Of a stretch of DNA of 64,000 nucleotides, positions 49,284 to 57,554 are shown piece by piece (position 1 is the first letter of the stretch; each line of letters starts with the position of its first letter). Location: positions 36,969 to 100,968 of the forward strand of contig JABICL010000034.1 in NCBI GenBank assembly GCA_018652265.1, written 5' to 3'. This stretch comes from Candidatus Peribacteria bacterium (GTDB taxonomy: Bacteria > Patescibacteriota > Gracilibacteria > Peribacterales > Peribacteraceae). The translations under genes were made by a program, and so were the position numbers. The notes under the pieces are model-generated. The model was given only the letters and a program-made list of their open reading frames with translations, was not told where the DNA came from and did no database searches.

Positions 49284-50438
49284 ATGAAATCAATTTTTTC
49301 CAAATTACTTCTGCTTATATCAAGTCTAATTTTTGCAGTTGTAGTTACTGAATTGGTTTTATCAATGTTTCTTGGCAGATTCAATTCATATTATCCATGG
49401 AAGCCAAATATGTTAGTTGAGCTTAATCCAGCACAGGAATATTTGCCTGGCATCTATGGAAAGTCTGTATTTCAGACTAATTCATATGGATTAAGGGGTG
49501 ATGAAATTCCTACTGGAGAATCATTCAAAATATTAGCTATTGGAGGTAGTACAACAGAATGTTTATATCTTGATCAACGTGAGACATGGACACATCTATT
49601 ACAGGAAAAATTAAAAGAATCTGATAATTGGGATAATGTTTGGATTGGCAACAGCGGAAAGAGTGGCTTGAGTACCAGACATTACATATTGCAAATGAAG
49701 CATTTGCTTGCACAAATTCCTGACATCAATCGTGTAATTGTATTGCCGGGGATAAATGATCTTAGCAATTTACTATCTACTGGCGATCCTGATATTTATA
49801 AGGGAAAAGAAGAAAAAGATGAACATGTTGCTCTTACTGCAGCTTTTGATGTTATGCCTAGATATGAAGAAAAGAAGCTCCCATTTTTTAAGCGCACTAG
49901 AATATGGTTTCTTCTAACCAAAGCAAAGTTTCTTATAGCTGGATGGAATGATATTCAAAATAATGTTGGCAGCCAGTTAAAATCTCAGAGAGAATTTCGT
50001 CAAAATGCAAAAATATATATTGATGAATTGCCTGTTATGGACTCAGCGATATCTCTATACAAAGAGCGTTTAAATATAATGGTTGATGAAGTTCAGAAAA
50101 AGGGGTCTAAAATTATTTTTTTGACGCAGCCCTCTTTATGGAAAGATGGAATGAAGGAAGAAGTAGAAAAATTGTTGTGGTTTGGGTGGATGGGCGGAAA
50201 ATGGGGATCAGATGAGTATTACAGTATTAAAGCTTTGATAAAAGGACTAGAAAATTACAATAAAGCTCTTTTGGAGGTTTGCAGAGAAAGAAATGTAGAT
50301 TGTGTTGATTTGGCATCAGATATTCCAAAGGATACATCTGTATTTTACGACGATGTTCATTTCAATGAAGGAGGGGCTAGACAGGTAGCAGACATTCTTG
50401 AAGATTATTTTCTACCATCATCGCCTCCAATACTCTAG
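49284..50438 (+). CDS. Membrane-anchored SGNH/GDSL hydrolase family protein
   Basis: A 384-residue protein with one N-terminal membrane anchor (LLLLISSLIFAVVVTELVLS) and an extracytoplasmic SGNH domain. It has ILAIGGSTTE with predicted nucleophile Ser89, LPGINDLSN as block III and FYDDVHFNEGG with Asp356 and His359. I chose the ATG at 49284; earlier TTG and GTG codons are possible. It starts the rightward unit SGNH, SxtJ-like, carbamoyltransferase and is divergent from the leftward unit with the flippase-SGNH fusion, so two SGNH domains flank one intergenic region. Confidence 0.88.
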   Translation: MKSIFSKLLLLISSLIFAVVVTELVLSMFLGRFNSYYPWKPNMLVELNPAQEYLPGIYGKSVFQTNSYGLRGDEIPTGESFKILAIGGSTTECLYLDQRETWTHLLQEKLKESDNWDNVWIGNSGKSGLSTRHYILQMKHLLAQIPDINRVIVLPGINDLSNLLSTGDPDIYKGKEEKDEHVALTAAFDVMPRYEEKKLPFFKRTRIWFLLTKAKFLIAGWNDIQNNVGSQLKSQREFRQNAKIYIDELPVMDSAISLYKERLNIMVDEVQKKGSKIIFLTQPSLWKDGMKEEVEKLLWFGWMGGKWGSDEYYSIKALIKGLENYNKALLEVCRERNVDCVDLASDIPKDTSVFYDDVHFNEGGARQVADILEDYFLPSSPPIL

Positions 50439-50462
50439 TATTCCAATATACTATTTCATGTC

Positions 50463-50693
50463 ATGAAACCTGCATTTAGAGCACTTTACAGATATTGGAT
50501 GGCGTTTGCCCGAGTGTTAGGGTGGATAAACGGAAGAATAATATTAACGATTATGTATATTTTTATAATTGGTCCTTATGCAATAGTTAGAAAAATTGGT
50601 TCAATTTTTATGCGAAAAAGAATACAAGAGACATTTTGGATAAAGAGAGATTCAAAAGATCATACTTTGGAATCCTTAAGGCAAATTTTTTAA
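50463..50693 (+). CDS. SxtJ-like small membrane protein
   Basis: 76 residues: an amphipathic start (FRALYRYWMAFARVLGWING), one transmembrane segment (RIILTIMYIFIIGPYAIVRK), and a short tail ending in FWIKRDSKDHTLESLRQIF. The tail with an aromatic-W-I phrase before the last ~15 residues and the W-x-FARVLG start match SxtJ-type proteins found beside NodU carbamoyltransferases. It is shorter than most SxtJ proteins, which have extra N-terminal helices. The carbamoyltransferase starts 1 nt after its stop. Confidence 0.7.
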   Translation: MKPAFRALYRYWMAFARVLGWINGRIILTIMYIFIIGPYAIVRKIGSIFMRKRIQETFWIKRDSKDHTLESLRQIF

Positions 50694-50694
50694 T

Positions 50695-52599
50695 ATGACA
50701 AATAATGATACGTACATACTTGGCCTCTCCTGTTATTACCATGATAGTGGTGTTGTACTACTTAAAAATGGAGTAATAGTTGCAGCTGCTCAAGAAGAGA
50801 GGTTTACCAGAAAAAAACATGATGATGGATTTCCATCCGAAGCAATTTATTATTGCTTAGAAGAGGCTGGAATTTCAAAAGCTGAACTTAACTATGTGAT
50901 TTTTTATGATAAGCCCCTTTCGAAGTTTGAAAGGATTTTGATGACTACTATAGATGCTTGGCCAAGGGGATATAGGCAAATGCTTCAGTCTCTATCACTT
51001 TGGCTTAGTAAGAAGCTATGGATGAAACAGCAAATTGCGAAAGAATTAGATTTTGATGGAGAAATATTATTCTCGGAGCATCATATGTCTCATGCAGCCT
51101 CTACATTCTTTAGTTCAGCATTTTCCGATTCTGCAGTTGTAACTCTAGATGGAGTAGGAGAGTGGGAAACTACTGGAATAGGATATGGTTCTACTTCGCA
51201 AGCTATGCAGAATGCCTCGAATTTATGTTTAACACATGTTATTCATTTCCCTCATTCTCTAGGACTTTTGTATTCAGCGGTTACTGGATATCTGGGATTC
51301 AAGGTAAATAGTGCAGAGTACAAAGTAATGGGACTAGCTCCATATGGAGTAGTAGATGGGAACCCAGAGAAGTATATGCCAGCTATGCGTAAGCTTATAG
51401 ATATAAAAGAAGATGGAAGCTATAAGCTGAATATGAAATATTTTGCATATGAATATGGTCTAAGGATGACAAATAGACATTTTCATAAGCTTTTTGGGGG
51501 TCCACCTAGAAAAGCAGAGTCAGATCTTGAGCAAAAGCACAAAGATATAGCGGCAGCATTACAAATGATTACAGAAGAAGCTGTTATGAAGATAGTTCGA
51601 TATGCTTACAAGCTGCATCCAAGTGAAAATCTATGTCTTTCCGGAGGAGTCGCACTAAATTGTGTAGCTAATGGAAAAGTTCTCCGAGAAGGACCATTCA
51701 AAAATATATTTATACAACCAGCTTCTGGGGATGCAGGCGGAGCACTAGGTGCTGTTCAGTATCTTTGGCATGCAGTACTGGGTAATCCGAAGACGCAGGA
51801 GACTTGTATGAAGAATGTTTACTTTGGACCGGAGTTTGAAGATCAAGAGATTGAAAAGTATTTACTACAGTATTCTAGGCAAACAAGCTTTCCTCGAGCG
51901 AGTTGTGCTGCCTCTCGACATTCGCCTTCGGCGAATGCTCGAGGAAAGCACAACGAGTTGAGAGGCAATGAACTTAAATGGAGAAAATTTGGTAGCAATG
52001 AGGAATTAACCGAGGAAGTTTCCTCTCTAATAGATGGAGAAAATGTAATTGGATGGTTCCAAGGTCGAATGGAATTTGGTCCACGGGCACTTGGCAATAG
52101 ATCGATAATTGCAGATGCAAGGAGAAAGGAAAATTGGCAGAAAGTGAATCTAAAAATTAAGTTCAGAGAATCTTTTAGACCTTTTGCACCTTCTGTTCTA
52201 GAAGAGCGTGCGTCTGATTGGTTTGAATTAGATGTTCCAAGTCCTTATATGTTACTTGTCGCAGATGTAAAAGAAGAGAAGCGTGCAGAAATACCTGCGA
52301 TAACACATGTAGATGGATCTGCTCGAATACAAACTGTAAATAGAGAAGAGAATTCTGTTTACTATGACCTCATAAAGAAATTCTACGAGAAGACAGGATG
52401 TCCTGTAGTTATAAATACGTCGTTTAATGTTCGTGGAGAGCCTATAGTCTGTTCTCCTAAGGATGCATTGTATTGCTTCTTAAATACAGAGATGGATTAT
52501 TTGGTTATGGGATCTTATGTTCTTGCGAAGAAAGACAATGTGCATCTAATAGATTCTTCTCTTAGAGATAAGTATCTTGATGCATTCGATCTAGATTAG
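50695..52599 (+). CDS. NodU/CmcH-family carbamoyltransferase with in-frame palindromic element
   Basis: Adds a carbamoyl group from carbamoyl phosphate to a sugar hydroxyl. The 634-residue protein has the N-terminal Kae1-like domain (ILGLSCYYHDSGVVLLKNG, AAQEERFTRKKHD, the EHHMSHAASTFF metal-binding His motif, LSGGVALNCVANG) and the C-terminal YrdC-like part (GWFQGRMEFGPRALGNRSII, NTSFNVRGEPIVCSP). About 27 residues (398-424, FPRASCAASRHSPSANARGK) come from a palindromic repeat between the two domains. It is cotranscribed with an SxtJ-like gene; a DUF5989 gene, another usual neighbour, lies 2 kb on. Confidence 0.93.
   Translation: MTNNDTYILGLSCYYHDSGVVLLKNGVIVAAAQEERFTRKKHDDGFPSEAIYYCLEEAGISKAELNYVIFYDKPLSKFERILMTTIDAWPRGYRQMLQSLSLWLSKKLWMKQQIAKELDFDGEILFSEHHMSHAASTFFSSAFSDSAVVTLDGVGEWETTGIGYGSTSQAMQNASNLCLTHVIHFPHSLGLLYSAVTGYLGFKVNSAEYKVMGLAPYGVVDGNPEKYMPAMRKLIDIKEDGSYKLNMKYFAYEYGLRMTNRHFHKLFGGPPRKAESDLEQKHKDIAAALQMITEEAVMKIVRYAYKLHPSENLCLSGGVALNCVANGKVLREGPFKNIFIQPASGDAGGALGAVQYLWHAVLGNPKTQETCMKNVYFGPEFEDQEIEKYLLQYSRQTSFPRASCAASRHSPSANARGKHNELRGNELKWRKFGSNEELTEEVSSLIDGENVIGWFQGRMEFGPRALGNRSIIADARRKENWQKVNLKIKFRESFRPFAPSVLEERASDWFELDVPSPYMLLVADVKEEKRAEIPAITHVDGSARIQTVNREENSVYYDLIKKFYEKTGCPVVINTSFNVRGEPIVCSPKDALYCFLNTEMDYLVMGSYVLAKKDNVHLIDSSLRDKYLDAFDLD
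51886..51966. repeat. In-frame palindromic element inside the carbamoyltransferase gene
   Basis: 81 bp (27 codons): AGCTTTCCTCGAGCGAGTTG, hairpin CATTCGCCTTCGGCGAATG, CTCGAGGAAAGCACAACGAG, GAGAGGC. It is closest to the intergenic copies at 29286 and 36478, but coding. A shorter relative, GTTCTGAGCTTGCCGAAGAAC, lies just after the gene at 52614-52634. Confidence 0.9.
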
Positions 52600-52704
52600 T
52601 GAAATCGCGGCGTAGTTCTGAGCTTGCCGAAGAACGAAGCCGGATGAATTGGATTGATTATTTTGCAGTTATAGGTGTGCATATTGTATTTATATTTGTA
52701 CTAT

Positions 52705-54513
52705 ATGATTATGAGCTTGTGTGACAACTGGAAAAAATTCATTTATTCATTCTATTCGAATTATAAAAGATTTTTTATAGAAAATAAGTTGATTGCGACT
52801 CTAATTAGTCTTGCAGCTTTTAAGGGGGTGTTTGATTTGGGTAGATTAATTTATTTTTACATAATTCATAAGCCAATAAACTGGGATACTCTAATTTATC
52901 TCACAATTGGTCGTGGGATTCTAAACGGAATAAAGCCTTATTCAGGATTGTATGAAATGAAGCCGCCAGGTATTTTTTTGATTTCTGCACTAAGTTTGCG
53001 TGTAACAGGAAATGAAACTTTTGGGATTTATATGCAAATTGCGTTTCAGGTATTAATACCACTTCTTATTTCTTGGGCAGCTTGGAAAATTACTATAAAA
53101 AAACCTTCATCATTTCGTATTTTTTCTGTGATGTCTGGAATGGTATTTGGACTGATTGTTTCTCTGTATGCAGAATCACGACACATAGCATTTCAATCTG
53201 AAGGATTTGGATTCTTCTTTGCTTTACTATACGTAATTTCAATTGCATTTATAGGAAGAATGACAATTCTACGCACAGTTATAGCATCTGTTGGAATTCT
53301 TGGATGTATAGGTATGAAAGAGCCATTTTTTCTATCAGTGATTGCGGTTGCATTGATTTTGCAAGATGAAGATGAATCTTTTTTTAAGAACATTCTTTAT
53401 AGATTAGTATTTCCATTTTTAATAGCTGCCGTATCGGGGATTATTATTATGGCTTTACTGGGATATTTAGATGGATATTTAGGAATTCATCTTCCTTTCA
53501 TTTTTGAATCACGTGTATCAAATGGATTGCCATTACCACTTCGGGGTCTTTCTATTGGTTATGTGCTTATGGATTTATTTATTACACCAATGTTCCTTTT
53601 TGGATTGCCGGTTGGATTATTCATCCTTATTACACTTGTAGGATCCAAAATCCCAGTGACATATATTAAACGGCTTATTGTTTCTTTTTTTGGATGCATT
53701 ATTTTTTCTACAGTTCTTTGGTTTGTTATTAGAAATCATCAATTAGTGGGACGTCTGGAATGGAACAATATAAATATTGTGTATATGACACTAAGAAAAA
53801 TTTTATTAGTAGGAGAAGCATGGACAGCTTGGAAAATCATTCTTGTGGGACTATTGATATTAGCTTCGATTAAGTCATTTCTTGCTATACCAAGAAAACA
53901 TTTCACGCAAACATTGATAATAATTTTTGCTCTTTATCTAGTATCACTTGCAGCTGCAGCTGGAAATTTTTTTGGATCTCATATGATTTTTGCATTGCCG
54001 CTCTATTGTGCATTCTTTTTTATGTTTTTGCATAGAATTAATAAATATACAAATCCGCGATTTTTACAAAACATCTGTGCAATATTATTGTTTATGGCTG
54101 CTATTTTTACATATCAAAAAAATCATCAATATATTTTGCAGCAAGAAATTCAATATAATGAAAAATCAAATACAGAATTAACCGAAGCATTTGATAGCAT
54201 CATGGAGAGCTGTGATATAAAAAGATATTTTATTGTGGGTGATGGAGCATTTTTAACATCACACTCAAAATATTCGCCGATTGGGCCTATACCATTTCAT
54301 TTACCATTTATGAGTGACTCGCACTCTCTTCTTGTAGATTACTACAAAAGAGGATTGGCATATGCTCAATTTGCTATTTTAATGCCTGAAGGTCGTAATA
54401 TTCATGTTCTTGCAAAACTCTTGGAAGAAAGCAATTTTACAAGATCTATTCCTAAGTGTGCAAAACCTAATAGATTGCCAGAGAATTATGTATTATATTT
54501 CCGTGATTTGTAA
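52705..54513 (+). CDS. Polytopic membrane protein, GT-C/GT39-like
   Basis: About 602 residues with some 11-13 transmembrane segments. The first extracytoplasmic loop has PINWDTLIYLTIGRGILNGI and GLYEMKPPGIFLISAL. The Asp and the phrase KPPG are a strong sign of PMT/ArnT-type GT-C transferases (usually ..D..KPP..). A ~110-residue soluble C-terminal end follows. It would transfer a sugar from a polyprenyl-phosphate donor outside the membrane. I chose the ATG at 52705; an in-frame GTG lies at 52675. It separates the carbamoyltransferase from the DUF5989 gene. Confidence 0.75.
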   Translation: MIMSLCDNWKKFIYSFYSNYKRFFIENKLIATLISLAAFKGVFDLGRLIYFYIIHKPINWDTLIYLTIGRGILNGIKPYSGLYEMKPPGIFLISALSLRVTGNETFGIYMQIAFQVLIPLLISWAAWKITIKKPSSFRIFSVMSGMVFGLIVSLYAESRHIAFQSEGFGFFFALLYVISIAFIGRMTILRTVIASVGILGCIGMKEPFFLSVIAVALILQDEDESFFKNILYRLVFPFLIAAVSGIIIMALLGYLDGYLGIHLPFIFESRVSNGLPLPLRGLSIGYVLMDLFITPMFLFGLPVGLFILITLVGSKIPVTYIKRLIVSFFGCIIFSTVLWFVIRNHQLVGRLEWNNINIVYMTLRKILLVGEAWTAWKIILVGLLILASIKSFLAIPRKHFTQTLIIIFALYLVSLAAAAGNFFGSHMIFALPLYCAFFFMFLHRINKYTNPRFLQNICAILLFMAAIFTYQKNHQYILQQEIQYNEKSNTELTEAFDSIMESCDIKRYFIVGDGAFLTSHSKYSPIGPIPFHLPFMSDSHSLLVDYYKRGLAYAQFAILMPEGRNIHVLAKLLEESNFTRSIPKCAKPNRLPENYVLYFRDL

Positions 54514-54577
54514 TCCTATTTTTGATATTAGATATTTGTTTTATTCCAATGATTGATTCTGATACAGTTCATGACAT

Positions 54578-54745
54578 ATGAAAAAACACAGCAAACTTTC
54601 AATCTTTAGCGATATATGGGCGTTTCTATGCGTTAGGAAAAAATGGTGGCTGGCACCTATTCTTATAGTTCTAGTACTGTTTGGATTCTTGCTTGTATTT
54701 GCAGAGACATCTGCGCTTGCACCGTTTATTTATACATTGTTTTAA
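54578..54745 (+). CDS. DUF5989-like small membrane protein
   Basis: 55 residues, easily overlooked. It contains SDIWAFLCVRKKWWLAPILI, then VLVLFGFLLVFAETSALAPF and IYTLF-stop. This W-x-F-(L)-x-x-RKKWWL-P start, one hydrophobic segment and the ALAPFIYTLF end are the hallmark of DUF5989 proteins. They accompany NodU-type carbamoyltransferases and SxtJ proteins in polysaccharide and natural-product loci. Role unknown, probably a small partner in a membrane assembly. A palindromic repeat begins 9 nt after the stop. Confidence 0.88.
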   Translation: MKKHSKLSIFSDIWAFLCVRKKWWLAPILIVLVLFGFLLVFAETSALAPFIYTLF

Positions 54746-54753
54746 AATAAATA

Positions 54754-54843
54754 ATGTCATGCTGAGCCATTCTGAGAGAGTGAGCACTTGAAGCGGAGCT
54801 TGCGACGCTTAAGTCTCACGAGACGAAGAATGTGTCGAAGCAC
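54754..54843. repeat. GTCATGCTGAGC...GTGTCGAAGCA palindromic repeat, copy 3
   Basis: Starts GTCATGCTGAGCC and ends GTGTCGAAGCA, very close to the copy at 645-740 (shared GAGCACTTGAAGC and CTTAAGTCTC). It overlaps the 3' end of the leftward GT2 gene and supplies its last ~12 codons and stop. Confidence 0.88.
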
Positions 54844-55519
54844 TAATGCCTACTCGTATCTTAAGCATCATCAGTATTCCTTTTACTGCGTCTTTCCAGT
54901 TTATCTTTTTCCCTTCTTCTATGGTTCTAGGGTTATAAGAGATTGGAACTTCGAGAATTTCTTCTTTGAGCTTTAGGCACTTGGCACATATTTCTGCTTC
55001 CATCTCAAAGCCATTAGATTTTAGGTTTAGTGATTTAAATAAATTTGTATCTAGTAATTTGTAGCATGTATATGAATCTGTAATTCTTTTAAAAAATAGA
55101 ATGCTAATAATTAAGCTAAGAACTTTATTGCCCATTAGGAATATCAAATACGCTCTTGGATTTTTTTGCATGAACCTTGATCCAAAAACCACTTTTACAT
55201 TTTTTTCTTTTGCCTCTTTTAGAAGTAGTAGCATTTCTGATGGTTCATATTCCAGATCCGCATCTTGTATCACCGAATATTTTCCAGTTGAGTGTTCTAG
55301 TCCCATTCTGATTGCTGATCCCTTTCCTCCATTTGGCTTTGTAAGAACTAAATCTTGCTCTCGGGCGTTCTGTTTAAGTATTTCTAATGAAGAATCATGT
55401 GATCCATCATCTATATATATAATTTGAGCTTCTGGGCATGCATTACCAACAGTCCGCATAACCTGAGCTACGGTTTTTTCTTCGTTGTAGACGGGGATAA
55501 GTATGGATAGCTCTTTCAT
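54809..55519 (-). CDS. GT2-family glycosyltransferase with repeat-derived tail
   Basis: A 236-residue GT-A enzyme of the DPM1-like class. It has MKELSILIPVYNEEKTVAQV, IYIDDGSHDSS, KPNGGKGSAIRMGLEHSTGK, IQDADLEYEP as metal motif and VVFGSRF. It probably loads a polyprenyl phosphate for a neighbouring GT-C protein. The final residues (ASTHSSSRET) are encoded by the palindromic repeat, so the original stop has been replaced. The core is complete, so activity should be unaffected. Confidence 0.9.
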   Translation of the reverse strand: MKELSILIPVYNEEKTVAQVMRTVGNACPEAQIIYIDDGSHDSSLEILKQNAREQDLVLTKPNGGKGSAIRMGLEHSTGKYSVIQDADLEYEPSEMLLLLKEAKEKNVKVVFGSRFMQKNPRAYLIFLMGNKVLSLIISILFFKRITDSYTCYKLLDTNLFKSLNLKSNGFEMEAEICAKCLKLKEEILEVPISYNPRTIEEGKKINWKDAVKGILMMLKIRVGISASTHSSSRET

Positions 55520-55651
55520 AGATTTGATGTGTATAAGGTATATGAATGAAGTTTATTTCGAAAGCGACTTCTCCCAAACTTCTGTAAAAATTGCTTGTAT
55601 TGCAGTCGAGACAGGAATAGCATTTTCTCCAATTTCTTAACCAAGCTTATT

Positions 55652-55963
55652 ATGGGTAGATCATTAGATGAACAAGAGGCTCGTATAGTAGCAGCACTAG
55701 AATGTGCAGGTGAGTCTGGAGTTGTAGATATTGAATTATTTGATGGAATACAAGAAGTCACAGCAAGTGTATCTGAAATTAGATTGGATTCAGGGAGACT
55801 ATTAATTGGTGAAAATGATTTTGGAATTTCATTTTCTTCAGTTTCAAGAATTCGTCCTGCTATTGATACTATGTCGCAGTCTCATGATGAATTGTGTGAT
55901 TTTAGTGAGTTAGATTTGACTGATAATGGAGTTGAAGATGGCGCAGAATTAATAGAAGCTTAA
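55652..55963 (+). CDS. Small hypothetical acidic protein
   Basis: 103 residues from the ATG at 55652 (MGRSLDEQEARIVAALECAG). An in-frame upstream ATG would lie in poorly protein-like sequence. The protein is acidic (ELDLTDNGVEDGAELIEA at the end) with alternating strand-like segments (GVVDIELFDGIQEVTASVSE). No domain recognised. It precedes a lipoprotein gene by 39 nt, same strand. Confidence 0.55.
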   Translation: MGRSLDEQEARIVAALECAGESGVVDIELFDGIQEVTASVSEIRLDSGRLLIGENDFGISFSSVSRIRPAIDTMSQSHDELCDFSELDLTDNGVEDGAELIEA

Positions 55964-55989
55964 TTCTTTGTAAAAGATTCAATTTGAAT

Positions 55990-55995
55990 TAATAT
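55990..55995 (+). promoter_or_regulatory. -10 box before the lipoprotein gene
   Basis: TAATAT ends 7 nt before the ATG at 56003. Confidence 0.4.
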
Positions 55996-56002
55996 TAAGA
56001 AC

Positions 56003-56359
56003 ATGAGAACTACATTAGTTTTTGCATTGTCCTTGATTCTATTTGGCTGCAATCAATCTCAGAACACAAACGAAGCAGATTTGATTCAGGTTCTCGTAGA
56101 TGAGCATCTGATAATTTTGGAGGATGGAGAATTGCGAGATGGAACTGAGGTTACTTTCGAGAAAGTAATGGTAGAAAGTAATGATCAAGAATGGTTCAAG
56201 GCAAATCTAATTCAGGATAATCTTCCTGATGATTCTGTGAAAAAAACGGAGCATGAGATATATCTGAAGCAGAATGAAGTAGGAGAGTGGGAAGTGGTAG
56301 ATAAAAAGCTTGTAGATATAGAGTGTCGTAGGGGGAAGGTAGATGGTATGTGTATATAA
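56003..56359 (+). CDS. Small lipoprotein
   Basis: 118 residues with a lipoprotein signal (MRTTLVFALSLILFGC, lipobox LFGC with Cys16). The mature ~100-residue part is acidic (VLVDEHLIILEDGELRDGTE, EIYLKQNEVGEWEVVDKKLV) and looks like a single small beta-rich domain, possibly NTF2- or DUF4878-like given the GEWEVVDKK ending. The C-terminus has two Cys (DIECRRGKVDGMC). Location would be the outer face of the membrane. Function unknown. Confidence 0.75.
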   Translation: MRTTLVFALSLILFGCNQSQNTNEADLIQVLVDEHLIILEDGELRDGTEVTFEKVMVESNDQEWFKANLIQDNLPDDSVKKTEHEIYLKQNEVGEWEVVDKKLVDIECRRGKVDGMCI

Positions 56360-56434
56360 GGTGATCTGTCTCACAGAGATATTTTTTGTATACGCATATA
56401 TTTATGATGCTTTATTTCTTACCCCCAATTTATT

Positions 56435-56482
56435 ATGGAAGGCGGTGGACACTGTCGTGTTGGAGGTTGCAGTTGCAGCTAG
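56435..56482 (+). CDS. Possible 15-residue cysteine-rich micro-peptide
   Basis: ATG to TAG encodes MEGGGHCRVGGCSCS: Gly-rich with three Cys (CxxxxCxC) and a His. It lies alone between the lipoprotein gene and a strong terminator 25 nt after its stop, so a short transcript would end here. No Shine-Dalgarno site is clear. Codons are G-rich in an AT-rich setting. It could be a metal-binding or regulatory peptide, or chance sequence in a small RNA. Confidence 0.35.
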   Translation: MEGGGHCRVGGCSCS

Positions 56483-56507
56483 TCCAAATCACGAACTATA
56501 CAAAAAG

Positions 56508-56536
56508 AGCCGAAGGTCACGCACTCGGCTTTTTTT
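56508..56536. terminator. Bidirectional rho-independent terminator
   Basis: AAAAAG-AGCCGA, 11-nt loop, TCGGCT-TTTTTTTG. The A run on one side and T run on the other let it act for the rightward transcript and for the leftward regulator gene ending at 56548. Confidence 0.85.
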
Positions 56537-56547
56537 GTATCTAAGAT

Positions 56548-57261
56548 TTAGGAAATTGCCATTACTTCCCTTATTCCATTTTGGCTTAACCTGATATGTT
56601 TTTTATCTACGTTTATAAATCCTTCGGCTTGTAAGTTTTTAAGTTCTTTAGTAACTGTTTCTCTAGTTAATCCTGTCATATGTCCAAGTTTTTCATGAGT
56701 TATTCTTGTGGGCATACGAAGTATAGGAGGGAGTATGCTCTCATCCTCTTTTTGATTTAGAAGTCTTATAGTTGCAAGTAATCTGTCTCGCGCTTGAAGT
56801 GCAGATAGAGATCTAATCTGTGCTTCGTATTGAGAAAGTCTCTTGTTTAAAACTTTCATAGCTCTAAGTGCTACGTCTGGTCTTTTTTTCAGTATTTGTA
56901 AGAAGTAGTTATGAGGAAGAGTACATATGTAAGAATCTTGCGTAGTTTCTGCAAAGTGTTTTTCGCTCGAATCTGGATCAAATCCTATATTTCCAAAAAC
57001 TGCGCCAGGCTTAAGTATATCCAGAACGATTTTTTTACCATCTACAGATTGATAAAGAGTAACCTCTCCTTCTTTTAGTATAAAAACATTTTCTACTCGA
57101 TCATGTGGTGTGTATAAAAAGCTTTTTTGATCGTATTCACGATCTATTACACCAGAAACCATTTCATGCATTTCTTCTTCACTAATGCCTGCAAATAGTT
57201 CTACGCTAGAGAGATACCAGAACGGTGGTCTATGCATTTTATTGTTGGGTAAAATTAACAT
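56548..57261 (-). CDS. CRP/FNR-family transcription regulator
   Basis: About 237 residues. An N-terminal cyclic-nucleotide-binding-type beta-roll (FAGISEEEMHEMVSGVIDRE, VFILKEGEVTLYQSVDGKKI, KPGAVFGNIGF) leads through a long dimerisation helix to a C-terminal winged helix (THEKLGHMTGLTRETVTKEL, recognition helix TRETVTKELKNLQ). The classical cAMP-contacting Arg-Ser pair is not evident, and there is no N-terminal Cys cluster for an FeS centre, so the ligand is unknown. The conserved part starts near 57237-57261; longer in-frame starts lie in a repeat. As the only regulator beside the locus, it may control it. Confidence 0.85.
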   Translation of the reverse strand: MLILPNNKMHRPPFWYLSSVELFAGISEEEMHEMVSGVIDREYDQKSFLYTPHDRVENVFILKEGEVTLYQSVDGKKIVLDILKPGAVFGNIGFDPDSSEKHFAETTQDSYICTLPHNYFLQILKKRPDVALRAMKVLNKRLSQYEAQIRSLSALQARDRLLATIRLLNQKEDESILPPILRMPTRITHEKLGHMTGLTRETVTKELKNLQAEGFINVDKKHIRLSQNGIREVMAIS

Positions 57262-57332
57262 TTTTAATATACCAGCAGAATTCGTATGTTTCCGTACAAT
57301 AGACCTCTTTCTGTAATAGATTTCACATTCCG

Positions 57333-57456
57333 CTTGCATGCTTAAGGCGGTATATGCGACGAAATCAACGTAACCCATCACCGTTTATTACTTATCAGAG
57401 GTTACGGATTGATTTCTTACGCAAAATACCGCCAGCATGCTCGCTGCTTAGTCGAC
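57333..57456. repeat. Large imperfect palindrome upstream of the regulator
   Basis: Arms GCTTGCATGCTTAAGGCGGT...GAAATCAACGTAACC pair with GGTTACGGATTGATTTC...ATACCGCCAGCATGCTCGC. The loop is about 25 nt. Parts of the outer arm recur at 29253-29290 and 36330-36345. The remaining sequence to 57554 holds no gene. Confidence 0.75.
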
Positions 57457-57554
57457 AGATATTTATTCATCTTAAATTTACCCCGATCTTAATGGCAAAT
57501 TTGCCGTGTGTGTGCTGGATATAAGGCTTCTTATAAAGTAATCTCTGTCTCTGT

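Noticed and set aside
57262..57381. Longer N-terminus for the CRP/FNR-type regulator
   Set aside because: The additional residues come from the large palindrome and do not resemble the family.
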